From Radiobacillus deserti (GTDB lineage: Bacteria > Bacillota > Bacilli > Bacillales > Amphibacillaceae), in assembly GCF_007301515.1 (NCBI RefSeq), contig NZ_CP041666.1, positions 2,790,001-2,854,000 on the forward strand: a DNA stretch of 64,000 nucleotides, read 5' to 3'. Under the pieces are notes generated by a model. It worked only from the letters and a program-made list of their open reading frames with translations, did not search any database and was not told where the DNA came from. Made by a program: the position numbers and the translations under genes. Numbering within the stretch: the first letter of the stretch is position 1; each line of letters opens with the position of its first letter. This document shows positions 24,491 to 34,352 of the stretch, piece after piece.

Positions 24491-24518
24491 TTATTTATGT
24501 AAGCACTTACATAAATAA
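24491..24518 (+). promoter_or_regulatory. 28-bp palindrome, likely repressor operator
   Basis: Perfect 13-bp arms TTATTTATGTAAG / CTTACATAAATAA separated by 2 nt, located 31 nt before the start of the small membrane-protein gene. Size and symmetry suggest a dimeric (for example TetR-type) regulator site overlapping the promoter. Confidence 0.6.
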
Positions 24519-24549
24519 GAGTAAAGTCATCTTGTAGAGGAGAATGGAC

Positions 24550-24841
24550 ATGGTTTTAATGGTATTTTTACTAGCCTACCTAATTCTATTTAGCGTTACA
24601 CCGATCTTCTTATGGTTACGTAACAAAAAAGTGATGGCTGATTCAAGTCCCTTTCATGATTGGCGCTTGGCTTGCGTATGTGAAAGCGACTACTTCTGGA
24701 ATTGGTCCAAATGAAACGTATCTTTGGATTTTATTCTATGGTCACCTTGTGGTCGGACATATCTCTGGAGTTATGTTAATTGTAGGAAGCAAAATGGTGG
24801 ATAGAAGAGTAGGAACAATGTCCCGCTCTGCAGAAGCTTAA
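24550..24841 (+). pseudogene. Small three-span membrane protein, frameshifted
   Basis: ATG 24550 (AGGAG 7 nt upstream) encodes a first span (MDMVLMVFLLAYLILFSV...). The frame then breaks at the CCCTTT run 24649-24654. Removing one base joins DSSPF to MIGAWLAYVKATTSGIGP, and the protein continues through a second and third span to TAA 24841, about 97 aa in all. An operator palindrome lies upstream and a terminator downstream, so the unit is a complete gene. The family is not recognised. The break may be a sequencing error. Confidence 0.6.
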
Positions 24842-24914
24842 CTCTTCATGAACTGTAAGAGCTGCAGTAACCCTGTGTTATGGTTGTGTATCCCCAAACT
24901 ATAAATGTACACTT

Positions 24915-24944
24915 GCTGGCGAATCTATCGCCAGCCTTTTTTTT
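24915..24944 (+). terminator. Rho-independent terminator
   Basis: Stem GCTGGCGA/TCGCCAGC with a 5-nt loop followed by eight T's. It ends the small + strand membrane-protein gene and sits just before the convergent glycerate kinase gene end. Confidence 0.88.
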
Positions 24945-24945
24945 G

Positions 24946-26076
24946 TTAAAGCATCCTGGTTTGTTTTATAAAGTGGGTAATTCGCTTCGTTTGTTGAAAT
25001 AATAGTTCATCTGCTTGCTCCATACATTCTTCTAAGCTCATTGGACGGTCCGTGATGGAAAAGCAACCGATAAATAAATCATGTAATTGTTCAGATCCTT
25101 TTCCTAAGCTACCGGATAAAAGAATGGCTGGTACATGATGTTTTTTGGCTATCTGGGCAACATAGCTTGGTGCTTTCCCATTCAACGTTTGGTTATCGCT
25201 CTGCCCTTCCCCTGTAATCACAAGATCCGCATCAGCTATTTCTTCTTCTAAACCGATCGTAGTTCCAATCTGTTTTGCCCCTGACTCTAACACTGCTCCT
25301 AAAGCTAAAAATGCAAATCCTAGTCCGCCGGCCGCACCAGCTCCCGGCTGATTCTGAAAAGATTGATTAAGCCTTCCTTCGACGCTGAACGCGTAATTTT
25401 TTAATGCTCTATCCAATTGAGCAATTTGTGTCACCGTTGCTCCTTTTTGTGGACCATAAATAGCAGTCGCACCATTCTCTCCACAAAGTGGGTTATCGAC
25501 ATCACAAGCAATCTGAAAATGCACATCTTGGAGTCTCTTATCTAGTTGCTCAAAGGAAACTTGACGTATCTCATATAAATCCTTTCCATACGGTCCTGTC
25601 TGTTTCGATGCTTCATCCCAACTCTTCATCCCTAAGGCCTGAAGCATACCTAGACCGCCATCATTCGTTGCGCTCCCTCCTAATCCAACGACAAAGGAGG
25701 TGCACCCTTTATCCAAAGCGTTCATAATCACTTGCCCAATCCCAAAAGTAGTTGTCATCTCTGGATTTCGCTGTTCTAATGGGACTTGTACTAACCCTGC
25801 AATATTTGCCGTTTCAATCACAGCGGTATTGTTGTTTACAATTGCATAGTAAGCATCCACCTCACGCCCCAAAGGACCTTTGCAGCGGAGATTGACTTTC
25901 TTACCTTCTATCGCTGTCAACAATGTATCTAGTGTACCTTCCCCACCGTCCGCCATCGGTTTGATTATCGTTTGTATCGTTTGGTCGATATCTAAAATCC
26001 CTCGTTGAATCGTATGTGCCGCTTTCACAGCTGTTAAGCTTCCTTTAAACGAGTCAGGTGCAATGACAATTTTCAT
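24946..26076 (-). CDS. glxK: Glycerate kinase (GlxK/GarK type)
   Basis: About 376 aa, full length for glycerate kinase type 1. N-terminal IVIAPDSFKGSLTA, then PMADGGEGTLDTLL, GLGGSATNDGGLGMLQALG and ITGEGQSDNQTLNGKAP are family signatures. It phosphorylates D-glycerate to phosphoglycerate, feeding glycolysis. ATG 26076 follows AAGGGGA at normal spacing. The frame extends upstream into the M50 gene's end. It lies 19 nt after that gene and downstream of the LacI regulator, whose terminator separates it from the pair. Confidence 0.93.
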   Translation of the reverse strand: MKIVIAPDSFKGSLTAVKAAHTIQRGILDIDQTIQTIIKPMADGGEGTLDTLLTAIEGKKVNLRCKGPLGREVDAYYAIVNNNTAVIETANIAGLVQVPLEQRNPEMTTTFGIGQVIMNALDKGCTSFVVGLGGSATNDGGLGMLQALGMKSWDEASKQTGPYGKDLYEIRQVSFEQLDKRLQDVHFQIACDVDNPLCGENGATAIYGPQKGATVTQIAQLDRALKNYAFSVEGRLNQSFQNQPGAGAAGGLGFAFLALGAVLESGAKQIGTTIGLEEEIADADLVITGEGQSDNQTLNGKAPSYVAQIAKKHHVPAILLSGSLGKGSEQLHDLFIGCFSITDRPMSLEECMEQADELLFQQTKRITHFIKQTRML

Positions 26077-26095
26077 CGTAATTTCCCCTTTCTTC

Positions 26096-26743
26096 TCAAA
26101 CTCCCACATATTGGAGAAAAATCTTCACCCCTACAAAAACGGATTGTACAAAAAACAACATCCCCCAGATTACCGCCGGGATCCAAGTTACTCTTTGAAG
26201 AATCGTAGCATCCCCTGCTTCTCTTGGACTGGTCATACTTTTGAAAAAAATAAATGCAGCACTTGTGATAGATTCAAGTAGGACAATCGAGCATAAGATT
26301 ATACTGCCATGTAACAGTGCCTCATCTAACTCATAATAAAATAATACGTAAAGAAGACCAGCAAAACTAATCGACCAAAGGAGTCCAAATACATTTCTAA
26401 TCCATAGGATTGTCGTTCCTACCACTAGGGTGAGGAAAAATAACATAACAAGCTGATAGTTTCCTTGTTTCAACAAGTAAAACAGCGCAAAAGCTGTTAA
26501 AGACGGTCCGGTATATCCAGCATAAGTGGACAAGATTCCACTAAAGCGAGTGGAAGATTGGACTAAGGCGGTTCCGGATGTATCAGGATGGAGTTTAATC
26601 GAATGCCCTCTCCCACCTGTCATTTTCGCTACCAAAACATGTGAACATTCATGTATGAGCGTATTCAATAGTCGTAGATTTGGTCCAACAACCGGAACTT
26701 TCATGAAAACATAAGCTAACAATATATAAAAAATAAATTCCAT
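26096..26743 (-). CDS. M50-family (site-2-protease-like) membrane metallopeptidase
   Basis: About 215 aa with six or so membrane spans. The zinc motif HECSH in NTLIHECSHVLVAKMTGG (residues ~27-44) is the HExxH of the M50 family, followed by HPDTSGTALV. It lacks PDZ or CBS domains, so it is a minimal M50B-like protein. ATG 26743 follows GGAGG by 4 nt. The frame extends to 26800 without a better start. It is followed by glycerate kinase with a 19-nt gap, though no functional link is obvious. Confidence 0.82.
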   Translation of the reverse strand: MEFIFYILLAYVFMKVPVVGPNLRLLNTLIHECSHVLVAKMTGGRGHSIKLHPDTSGTALVQSSTRFSGILSTYAGYTGPSLTAFALFYLLKQGNYQLVMLFFLTLVVGTTILWIRNVFGLLWSISFAGLLYVLFYYELDEALLHGSIILCSIVLLESITSAAFIFFKSMTSPREAGDATILQRVTWIPAVIWGMLFFVQSVFVGVKIFLQYVGV

Positions 26744-26798
26744 AGGGCCTCCGTTTGTTTTTTCTATACATGATGACCACAATTGAAAAGGACTAATC

Positions 26799-26830
26799 AA
26801 AAAAAACTGTGCTAGAGTAGCCTAACACAG
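26799..26830 (-). terminator. Rho-independent terminator after the LacI regulator
   Basis: Minus strand stem CTGTGTTAG...CTAGCACAG (one mismatch) followed by eight T's. It lies between the regulator and the M50 gene. Confidence 0.8.
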
Positions 26831-26837
26831 CTTTTAC

Positions 26838-27824
26838 TTATGTTGTAGATTCTCTTATGATTAACTCATGCTCTAACATGACACTGTTCACTTCTTTTCC
26901 TTGTAACCGATCAATTAGCATGTTTACAGCTGTACAGCCCATCGTGTACATCGGCTGAGACACAGTAGTCAAGGTAGGATACGTCATATTAGAAAAACTT
27001 ATTTTATCAAATCCGACAATTGCTAAATCATCAGGAACTTTTAATCCTTTAGAATGAATCTCTTTCAAAGCTCCAATTGCCAAAACATCCGATACCGCAA
27101 ATACGGCGGTCGGCTTTTCCTCTAACTCTAGCAAATGTGCCATTGCTTTTTGACCATCCTCAAAATCTACTTCTTCCGTATGGTAAATCCACTTATCTTC
27201 AATGGGCAGGTTACTTTCAGCAAGTGCTCTTTCAAAGCCTTGTCTGCGTTCTCTAGCATACAAGAACTTTTCATCCGAGTTAATAAGAGCAATTCGTTTA
27301 TGTCCTACGTCAATTAAATGTTTAACGGCATGGTATGCTGCTTCTTCATTATTGATTGTTACATATGGAATATATCCATGCTCATCGTATTCACTGCATT
27401 GAACAATCGGATAGGTTTCTGCCAGTTCAAATAATCGCTCTTTGTTAACCGTTGGGTCCATAGAGATAACACCATCGGCCATTCTGTTTTTGACTAGATT
27501 AAAATAAATCGATTCTCGCTCCGGATTGGAATCGGTGTCACAGAGTAAAATATTGTAATTTTGACTGATAGCTGTGTCTTCAATGCCGTTTATAATTTCC
27601 GCATAAAAAGGATTAGAGATACTTGGTATAAGTACTAATATGAGTCGACTTTCAGACGTTCGAAGATTTCTACCTAGTAGACTCGGTTCGTAATTAAGCT
27701 CTTTAATAGCTTGCTCGACTTTTTCTTTCGTTTTGTCAGAAACGATAGCTTGTTTATTTAAAACGCGTGATACTGTGGCAACGGATACCCCAGCTTTTTT
27801 GGCAACCTCTTGAATGTTTGCCAC
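26838..27824 (-). CDS. LacI/GalR-family transcriptional regulator
   Basis: About 328 aa. The N-terminal HTH reads IQEVAKKAGVSVATVSRVLN, followed by the hinge and a periplasmic-binding-like sugar domain (LILVLIPSISNPFYAEI, ADGVISMD, FAVSDVLAIGAL, GFDKISFS). GTG 27824 lies behind AGAGGTGATTCC; the frame extends to 27842. A LacI/CcpA-type operator lies 20 nt upstream, so it may be autoregulated or CcpA-controlled. The target could be the neighbouring glycerate kinase or the GH92 gene. This is not resolved by sequence. Confidence 0.92.
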   Translation of the reverse strand: MANIQEVAKKAGVSVATVSRVLNKQAIVSDKTKEKVEQAIKELNYEPSLLGRNLRTSESRLILVLIPSISNPFYAEIINGIEDTAISQNYNILLCDTDSNPERESIYFNLVKNRMADGVISMDPTVNKERLFELAETYPIVQCSEYDEHGYIPYVTINNEEAAYHAVKHLIDVGHKRIALINSDEKFLYARERRQGFERALAESNLPIEDKWIYHTEEVDFEDGQKAMAHLLELEEKPTAVFAVSDVLAIGALKEIHSKGLKVPDDLAIVGFDKISFSNMTYPTLTTVSQPMYTMGCTAVNMLIDRLQGKEVNSVMLEHELIIRESTT

Positions 27825-27843
27825 GGAATCACCTCTATCCACA

Positions 27844-27857
27844 TGTAATCGTTTTCA
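27844..27857 (-). promoter_or_regulatory. cre / LacI-family operator
   Basis: On the minus strand TGAAAACGATTACA matches the catabolite-responsive element consensus TGWNANCGNTNWCA at every position. It lies between the promoter region and start of the LacI regulator gene. Confidence 0.7.
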
Positions 27858-27924
27858 TAAATATCATATTATGGAAAGAAATATTTGTCAATGCTAGATC
27901 ACATCTACGTTTTGGTGATTTTAG

Positions 27925-28215
27925 TTATCTTTCAGGCAGCACTGCCTGGAATAAAAGAACAATAGCTGTGATGATATGCATGACCATTCCTACAAAAGGA
28001 ATTCCACCGATTAATGATGTGATAATCCCTAATACACTCCCAAACGTGGAACCCCCATCTCTTTTTGTGAACAGAAGCGTGATAATATGAAAAACGAGCA
28101 TGAACCCTAGTGGAGTCCACAAATTCCCTAGTATAATCGCTGCACCTAGAAATGGAATCCCTAAAACTGCTTCACATAACCCTGTAGCAAACTTTAGTAT
28201 TCTTGAAATTGACAT
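27925..28215 (-). CDS. Hydrophobic 96-aa membrane protein
   Basis: Three hydrophobic segments (~12-30, 33-52, 60-90) with Gly-rich turns (ITSLIGGIPFVGMVMH). The start MSISRILKF is preceded by a purine-rich GGTGGTGAAAGA ribosome site. A single gene between the LacI regulator and the 88-aa protein, each apparently separately transcribed. No known family recognised. Confidence 0.6.
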   Translation of the reverse strand: MSISRILKFATGLCEAVLGIPFLGAAIILGNLWTPLGFMLVFHIITLLFTKRDGGSTFGSVLGIITSLIGGIPFVGMVMHIITAIVLLFQAVLPER

Positions 28216-28271
28216 TCTTTCACCACCACTTTTCCATAGTTTAACATAATCTGATGAAATAAGTTAGACCA

Positions 28272-28300
28272 GAAAAAAATCGGGCGATGCACCCGATTTT
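28272..28300 (-). terminator. Rho-independent terminator
   Basis: Minus strand stem AAATCGGG/CCCGATTT with loop TGCATCG and a T-run. It overlaps the 3' end of the 88-aa protein gene and ends it. Confidence 0.85.
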
Positions 28301-28565
28301 AGTCCTCGATATATCCACCGTTCTCTTCAATAATAGCTAAAGCGCGGTTCGAGTCTTCTTCCGCTACTTCGAACAATACTTTATATGGAGTATGATCTGT
28401 TTCGTCATCCCCCGAGTTAAGTAATTCTCTTAGTGTATCTAATATCCCTGTGTGACTCTCGGGAACTTCCTCAACTGTAAGATTATCAACCTTTAATGTT
28501 TGTAGCTTCGTTTGAACATCCACTGCATCATTTTCGTTTTGGAAATAAGCAGATAGCTTGTCCAT
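28299..28565 (-). CDS. 88-aa cytoplasmic protein, unrecognised
   Basis: A small acidic protein (starts MDKLSAYFQNENDAVDVQ, ends AIIEENGGYIED) with a beta-alpha-beta rhythm like a ferredoxin-fold stress or PII-like domain. ATG 28565 has AGGAGGTG 6 nt upstream. The frame extends 9 nt to a GTG that overlaps the ribosome site. It has its own terminator. No motif allows a function. Confidence 0.6.
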   Translation of the reverse strand: MDKLSAYFQNENDAVDVQTKLQTLKVDNLTVEEVPESHTGILDTLRELLNSGDDETDHTPYKVLFEVAEEDSNRALAIIEENGGYIED

Positions 28566-28669
28566 TCTTAACACCTCCTCGTGTTTCTACATGTACTATT
28601 GCCGAATTTTGTAATTTTAAACGTTACGTTTTTATTTCATTATTTGCAGAAAAAATACAGATTGAAGAT

Positions 28670-28780
28670 ACTTTTATTTTTCGATGAGATACTTTTACTT
28701 TTTTATGTACACTTTCATTTTGCCTGAGAATACTTTCAATATTTTATAATTTACTTTCAAAACTACTCCATTTACTTTCA
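28670..28780. repeat. Six-copy 21-bp phased array of ACTTTYA boxes
   Basis: ACTTTTA or ACTTTCA begins at 28670, 28691, 28711, 28732, 28753 and 28774, i.e. steps of 21, 20, 21, 21 and 21 bp. The rest of each unit is AT-rich and not conserved. On the minus strand the box reads TGAAAGT. This is two helical turns per unit, so all boxes lie on one DNA face. It resembles the multiple terminal binding sites of IS21-type transposons, but no transposase gene is near. Confidence 0.65.
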
Positions 28781-28794
28781 TTTCAACAACAACA

Positions 28795-28821
28795 ATCCCA
28801 CTGCACCAAATGCAGTGGGAT
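28795..28821 (-). terminator. Terminator of the GH92 gene
   Basis: An 11-bp perfect stem ATCCCACTGCA/TGCAGTGGGAT with a 5-nt loop, 8 nt after the GH92 stop. The tail (TGTTGTTG) is only moderately T-rich. Confidence 0.65.
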
Positions 28822-28829
28822 TTCGAGGT

Positions 28830-31800
28830 TTATTCGATTGTATTATCCTCCATTAGCTTTGCAATTTGCTCTGGCTGTAATACCTGTTTAAATAGTCGAA
28901 CCTCATCAATAGCTCCGCTCATCTGTAAAGCTTGTGGATCCCATGGCGCACCACCGATGATGAGCGACTGGTCATTGCTTAGGATTGGGTTAGAACCAGC
29001 TGCAATATTTGTTACTTCTGCTCCATTTATATAAGCAATCAATCGCTCCCCTTGCTTCCAGGTCAATGTCAAATGGACCCATTCTCCAGAAGGAACGGTT
29101 CCTTCTTTAAAGGAAAGTTTGGCACCGCCTTCTGCCCATATTTCTGGATACATACCACCGCTTACACCTAATAGATACCCATCACCAATTGACGTCTTGC
29201 CGATGATTTTTTGGTCTTCCTTCGCATCGTCTAATTTTACCCAAGTTGCAATAGAAAGCTCATCTCCCCCATTCAAAAATTCAGAGCTGGGAACCTCAAT
29301 CCATCCTCCGTCTAACTGTAACGCATTGCCAAACTTCCCTTCCACAACGTGTGAGCTTCCATTTATCGTACCATCATTCTTATAAGGAGACTGGTCACTC
29401 GCATCCTCTCCCTCAAAATTCATGGAAAGTACAGGCTCGTTTTCATGTAGTACTTTTAATGTACCAACCAAGTCGTTCACGTTTATCTCATGAATCCCTA
29501 ATGGTAAATCAGATACAGAAAAGCTTACTGTTTTGCTTTCTTCTGGTGCTACCGTAACTATTTTGACTTCTTGCTGCTCCCCATTGATAGATAGCACCAC
29601 TTCTTTTTCTCCTTCTGACATTCCTACGTTCTGAATATCTACAGAGATAGTGGCGTCTTGTCCCGGTTCAATCGTTGGCGTATTTAACGTACTTAGTTCA
29701 AAAATGGGTACTTGCTCCACCTCATCCCGATATTTCCATCTCCCTTTCCCAGGTATAGAATCCTTGTCCGCGCGATCTATATATCCCTTTAATGCCGTAA
29801 ATTCCGCAATGAGCATAGAACGCACATCGTCAGACAAATGTCTGGAATGTCTAAGCCATTTCATTGTAGCTTCTATCTGTTTAGAAGCAATGGAATAACG
29901 GTCTTTTTCCAATAGATAGTTCATCACTTTAAGCTTAGACTCTAACATAAGGTGCTCATGCCAAGAAATGTCCTTTGACTCCCGCAGGTTTTCAACCGTT
30001 TCTTCTACCTGATCCAGCTTTTTCGTCACATCTCCATAGCCAAGAAATTCTACTTCTACTAACGTGATTTGATCGGCACCTTGATTTTCCTTAAATTGAA
30101 CTCGGTAGTATTGGTAATCACCAGGATTATCGATTGTAAACGGTTGGGTAAAATTTCTCCACTTGAACGAGGCATCTTCTTCTCGATCCAAAAGTGTCCA
30201 ATGCTTGCCGTCATTCGAGCCAATCACTTCCCAGCTTTTCGGATCCTCTTCCTTCGTTTCACCAGAAGTGAGGGTGTACATCATGGCCCGCTTTTCATTC
30301 GAGTCGAATTTATACTGGACCCAAGCTTTATCTGCCACAAGAGAAAGCTTCGTGGCAGACGTATTATCAAACCAAGCTTTCGCTACTCCTTGGTCACTAT
30401 GATAAGCCTTACCTTTTCCGTCATTTGTAAAATCAGACAACGGGTCTAGTTGTATTGACGTACCATCCGTAGCCGCTTCTGTAATAGATGTCGGTAATGC
30501 ATCTTCAGAAGTTCCCCATTTGGAAGGCTTCGCTCCCATGTCAAAATCCAATGTCGCTCCATTCGCCAATAGCTTATGAGGGATGGATGTCTTATTATAT
30601 CTCTTTCCATTGACTTTAAGGCTTTGTATATATTTATTTTCTTTGCTGACATCCGGTGCGTTAATCACGATATCTTTGCCATTTTCTAAGTGAATCGTCA
30701 TCTTTTCGAAATGCGGTGCTCCGATTGCATAGTTCGGAGATCCCATTTGCAGCGGATAGAAGCCTGCCGCACTAAATATATACCATGCAGACATTTCACC
30801 GTTGTCTTCATCTCCTGCATAGCCTTGTCCAATTTCACTCCCCAGATAAAGTCGTGACATAATTTCACTAATCTTCTCTTGTGTTTTCCACGGTTGACCA
30901 GTGTAATTGTACATATAAGCAATGTGATGGGATGGTTGATTACTATGACCGTACATGCCCATCCGTACGTCTCTGGCTTCTCTCATCTCATGGATAACCC
31001 CACCGTAATGTCCTGGATGTAAAGCTGTTTCCGGAGTAGAAAAAAACTCATCCAGCTTCTCTGCTAATGCTTTACGATTCCCATACAGATTAGCTAAACC
31101 TTGGCCATCTTGCGGGACATGAAAAAGCCATGTTCCAAGCGTTTGTTTCCGTGTAGTCTCCTCCCCATTCTCGAGGATCAAACTCTTCTGCAGAGGTTCT
31201 CCATGTACCATCAGCATTTTTTCCAATAAAGAATTCTGCCTCTGGTTGGAACATGTTCACATAGTTTTGTGCTCGATTTAAATAGTAGTTATAATCTGTT
31301 TCATATCTCGTTTTTTCTTCTCCTCTGCTTTTTTCCGCTAATGCTTTCGCAATATTGGAAATGGCAAAATCATTAATATATCCATCTAATGCCCAAGACA
31401 TGCCTTCACCAGTAGATGTACTTGTATAGCCGTCAAATATAGACGTCGTCAATCCCTTTCGACCGACACTTGCGTCATCACTCGCCACTGCTCCATTTTT
31501 TAGAGCGGATTCGTAAAAAGCATCGACGTCAAAATTTGTTACTCCTTTTAGATAAGCATCTGCAAAAGCGACGTCCGAGCTTGTCCCTACCATTAGGTTC
31601 GCGTAACCTGGGGGAGGACCAACGTGAAATCCATCCACCATCCTTGTACTGCTGAACGAACCCATCAATCATTTCACCTGCTTGGGTTGGTGTAAGAAGC
31701 GTATAAGCCGGCCAAGTGGTGCGATACGTATCCCAGAATCCGTTGTTCACATACGGCTTACCGTTCACAATCTTGGCACCCGTTTCTGTTGCTGTATTCT

Positions 31801-33949
31801 CGCCAGTTGCTGGGGAGAATGGACTTGCATATTTGTACACTGGATTGTCCTCTGTACCTGTGTTTTCGTAAGCGATGTTTGGGTACAGGAATAGACGATA
31901 CATATTCGAGTAAAGAGTGGTTAGCTCATCCTTAGATGCACCTTCTACCTCTATAATGCTCAGTTTGTCATTCCACTCTTTTTTCGCTTCCTTTTTCACT
32001 TGGTCGAACGTCTTGTTTTTTGGAATGTCTTGCTCGAGGTTCTTTTTCGCTTGTTCGACACTAATAAGCGATGTTGCGATGTTCATCGTTACCGTTTTGC
32101 TTTCTGCTTCAAAGCCCATATAACCAGAAACATTGTTTCTTCCTTCTCCCGTTAACATCGAGCTTTCCGTTACAGGTGCATCAAACGTTGCGTAAACGAA
32201 CATTCTCGTTGCACCTGCAGATAGTCCACTACGAACATCTGTATAACCGGTTAACGCTTGTTCTTCAGGATTTAACGTTAAACCACCATTGTTATTTACA
32301 TTATCAAAAATAAGCTTGTTGTCTTCTCCAGTAAAATGAAACTTAAACATAGCTGCCCGATTCGTTGGGGCAATTTCTGTCTGGATTCCATTATCAAACG
32401 TCACGCTATAATAATATGGTTTAGCAATCTCGTTCGAATGATCAAAAGATAACGCCCGTTCATTTCGGTCTGCAGAGGGCTTTCCTGATACTTGAGACGG
32501 CATGATTTGGAAAGTTTGACGATCTCCCATCCACGGACTCGTCTCATGACTTAACGAAAATGCTTCTAGCTCCGGTTTATTTTGATTGTTATTGGACTGC
32601 TGATAGGAATAAAGCCAGCTTGTTGAGCCTGCATCCGTGACAGGTGTCCAGAAATTAAACCCATGCGGCACAGCAATGGCCGGGAAGTTATTTCCTCTTG
32701 AAAAGGAGCCATTCGAATTTGTCCCACGTAGAATATTCACATAATCTACCGGACTAGCAGGTGCTTCTTCTGAAGGATTCCCGTCAATCTTAATATCATC
32801 GATACTTCCTCGGAACACCCCAGGTCCTTTTGGATTATCATACGCCACTAGTATTCTATCAATCGTTTTTCCTTTCGCTACTTGTCCAATATTGGAAACC
32901 TTATAATTCCATTGATTCATATAAAGGGTTTTGGAATTCCCTTGAGCCTGAGGACTAAGTTCGACTCCGTGCTGATCCAAGGCTCCTAGCTCACTCAAGT
33001 ACGTACCATCGGTAAATGCCAAATCAATCGACACATACGTACCGGAATAATCGAGCTGATCTTGGTCTGCAAACTCAGGATGAATCAAATAGGAAAGCTG
33101 TGTTTTGCCTGTTACATCTACGTTTACATCATAGATTTTGTTATAGGAATATCCACGTTCTTTACTTGTCTGCTGTCCTTGATAGAATAGCGCCTTCGTG
33201 CCTGTCCAGCCTACATTCGTTTTTGCAGTGTAGCTACTAGTTGGACCGTCTCCAATATTCGTTTTCATGTTCGATGGTTCTGGAGGTGGCGCGTCTATTC
33301 CGTTAGATAATGCAATCTCGCCTAATTGAGTTAAACCAGCTCCAGCATTTTTAGTTATCTCTAGTCGATAATATTGGAAGCTTTGATCATTACTAAATTC
33401 ATAGAGTTTTCTCTCATATCGATCGCCGAAGGACTGATTCATTTGTGCATCAAGCTTTGTCCACTCCTCTTGATTATTAGATCCGTATAGCTCCCAAGCT
33501 TGCGGATCTCTTTGAGGAGCATCGTTTGCTGAGGTAAGTGCGTATTTTACAATATTCACTTCATGTTCAAAGGAAAATTCGATTCTGGCTGTAGGTTCAA
33601 AGGCTAGCCACTTCGTTTGAGGATTACGGTCTACTAGATTCGTAGCAATTTCATTTGGTGGATTTTCAGCACTTGCTGAAATATTCTCTACTTGATGGGT
33701 AATGTCTCCTTGAATTCCATCGTAAGGAACATTCCCATTTACTCCACTTTCCATTGCATTTCCTTCCGCATCTAGCTCTACTTCATTTTCCCAGGTAAGA
33801 GGTGTATCGCTGCTTTCAAACGAAGTAGAAAAGGAAATATTGGAATCTTCTTTCGCAGAAATCGAAATGGTTTGCATCGGTATAAGGGATATGGGCAAAA
33901 GCAAACAAAGCATCGTAGACATTCGTCTTGTAAAAGTCTTCGTTTTCAT
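28830..33949 (-). pseudogene. Secreted multidomain GH92 alpha-1,2-mannosidase, two frameshifts
   Basis: About 1,705 residues when repaired. Order: signal peptide (~1-32); F5/8C carbohydrate-binding domain (~90-220); GH92 catalytic region beginning at VDYVNILRGTNSNGSFSRG (~400), with GGWISRWSSPGYANLMVGTSSDV, GYAGDEDNGEMSAWYIFSAAGFYP and NAWNMAFHVPQD; a second F5/8C domain; a helical linker; an Ig-like NEW3-type segment; and a C-terminal LamG/concanavalin domain. Breaks lie at 31610-31614 (five Cs on the minus strand, four needed) and 31122-31126 (five Ts, four needed). The three open frames are one gene. It likely trims mannans or N-glycans outside the cell. There is no sorting signal. A cre site lies upstream. 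Confidence 0.9.
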
Positions 33950-34010
33950 TGTTTCCCTCCTATTTTTTAATGAACGACGCTTACAAATTCACCTCCAGTT
34001 TTCAAATTAT

Positions 34011-34024
34011 TGAAATCGCTTTCA
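34011..34024 (-). promoter_or_regulatory. cre operator upstream of the GH92 gene
   Basis: TGAAATCGCTTTCA fits the CcpA consensus TGWNANCGNTNWCA fully. It lies about 60 nt before the GH92 start, so carbon catabolite repression of the mannosidase is likely. Confidence 0.7.
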
Positions 34025-34352
34025 ATTTAGTTTGAAGTATAAAAGAAGAAACTTCTTAAAACAATTATAAAAAGTCAAAACAGGAAGAAAGTTGGATTCT
34101 GTTTTTAGGAAAATAATTCGTTTATACTACAATTTCGACAGGTTTAGCTATAAAAAAATTAGTCAAGAAATAGCCTAGGAATACGTTCAAAAAATTACGA
34201 GATACTTACAAATGGAATACCGTACTTTTGTTCAAATCAAACAATCACTCCATAATAAAAGACGCAAGCTTGAAATACCAAGGGACCTGCGCCAGTATAA
34301 AAGATTCGGTTAGTTTGTGTAAATTTATTTAACTGTATATATTCGCACACTC
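34025..34352. other. Non-coding stretch between GH92 and phzF-like gene
   Basis: AT-rich DNA with no convincing open frame, terminator or repeat. It probably holds the GH92 promoter at its left side. I see nothing else in it. Confidence 0.5.

Noticed and set aside
24656..24841. Independent 61-aa + strand gene starting at 24656
   Set aside because: It has no ribosome site. It is the second half of the 97-aa membrane protein that begins at 24550.
31090..31668. Separate 192-aa open frame inside the mannosidase region
   Set aside because: It is the middle part of the GH92 protein in a shifted frame. One-base corrections on both sides merge it with the flanking frames.
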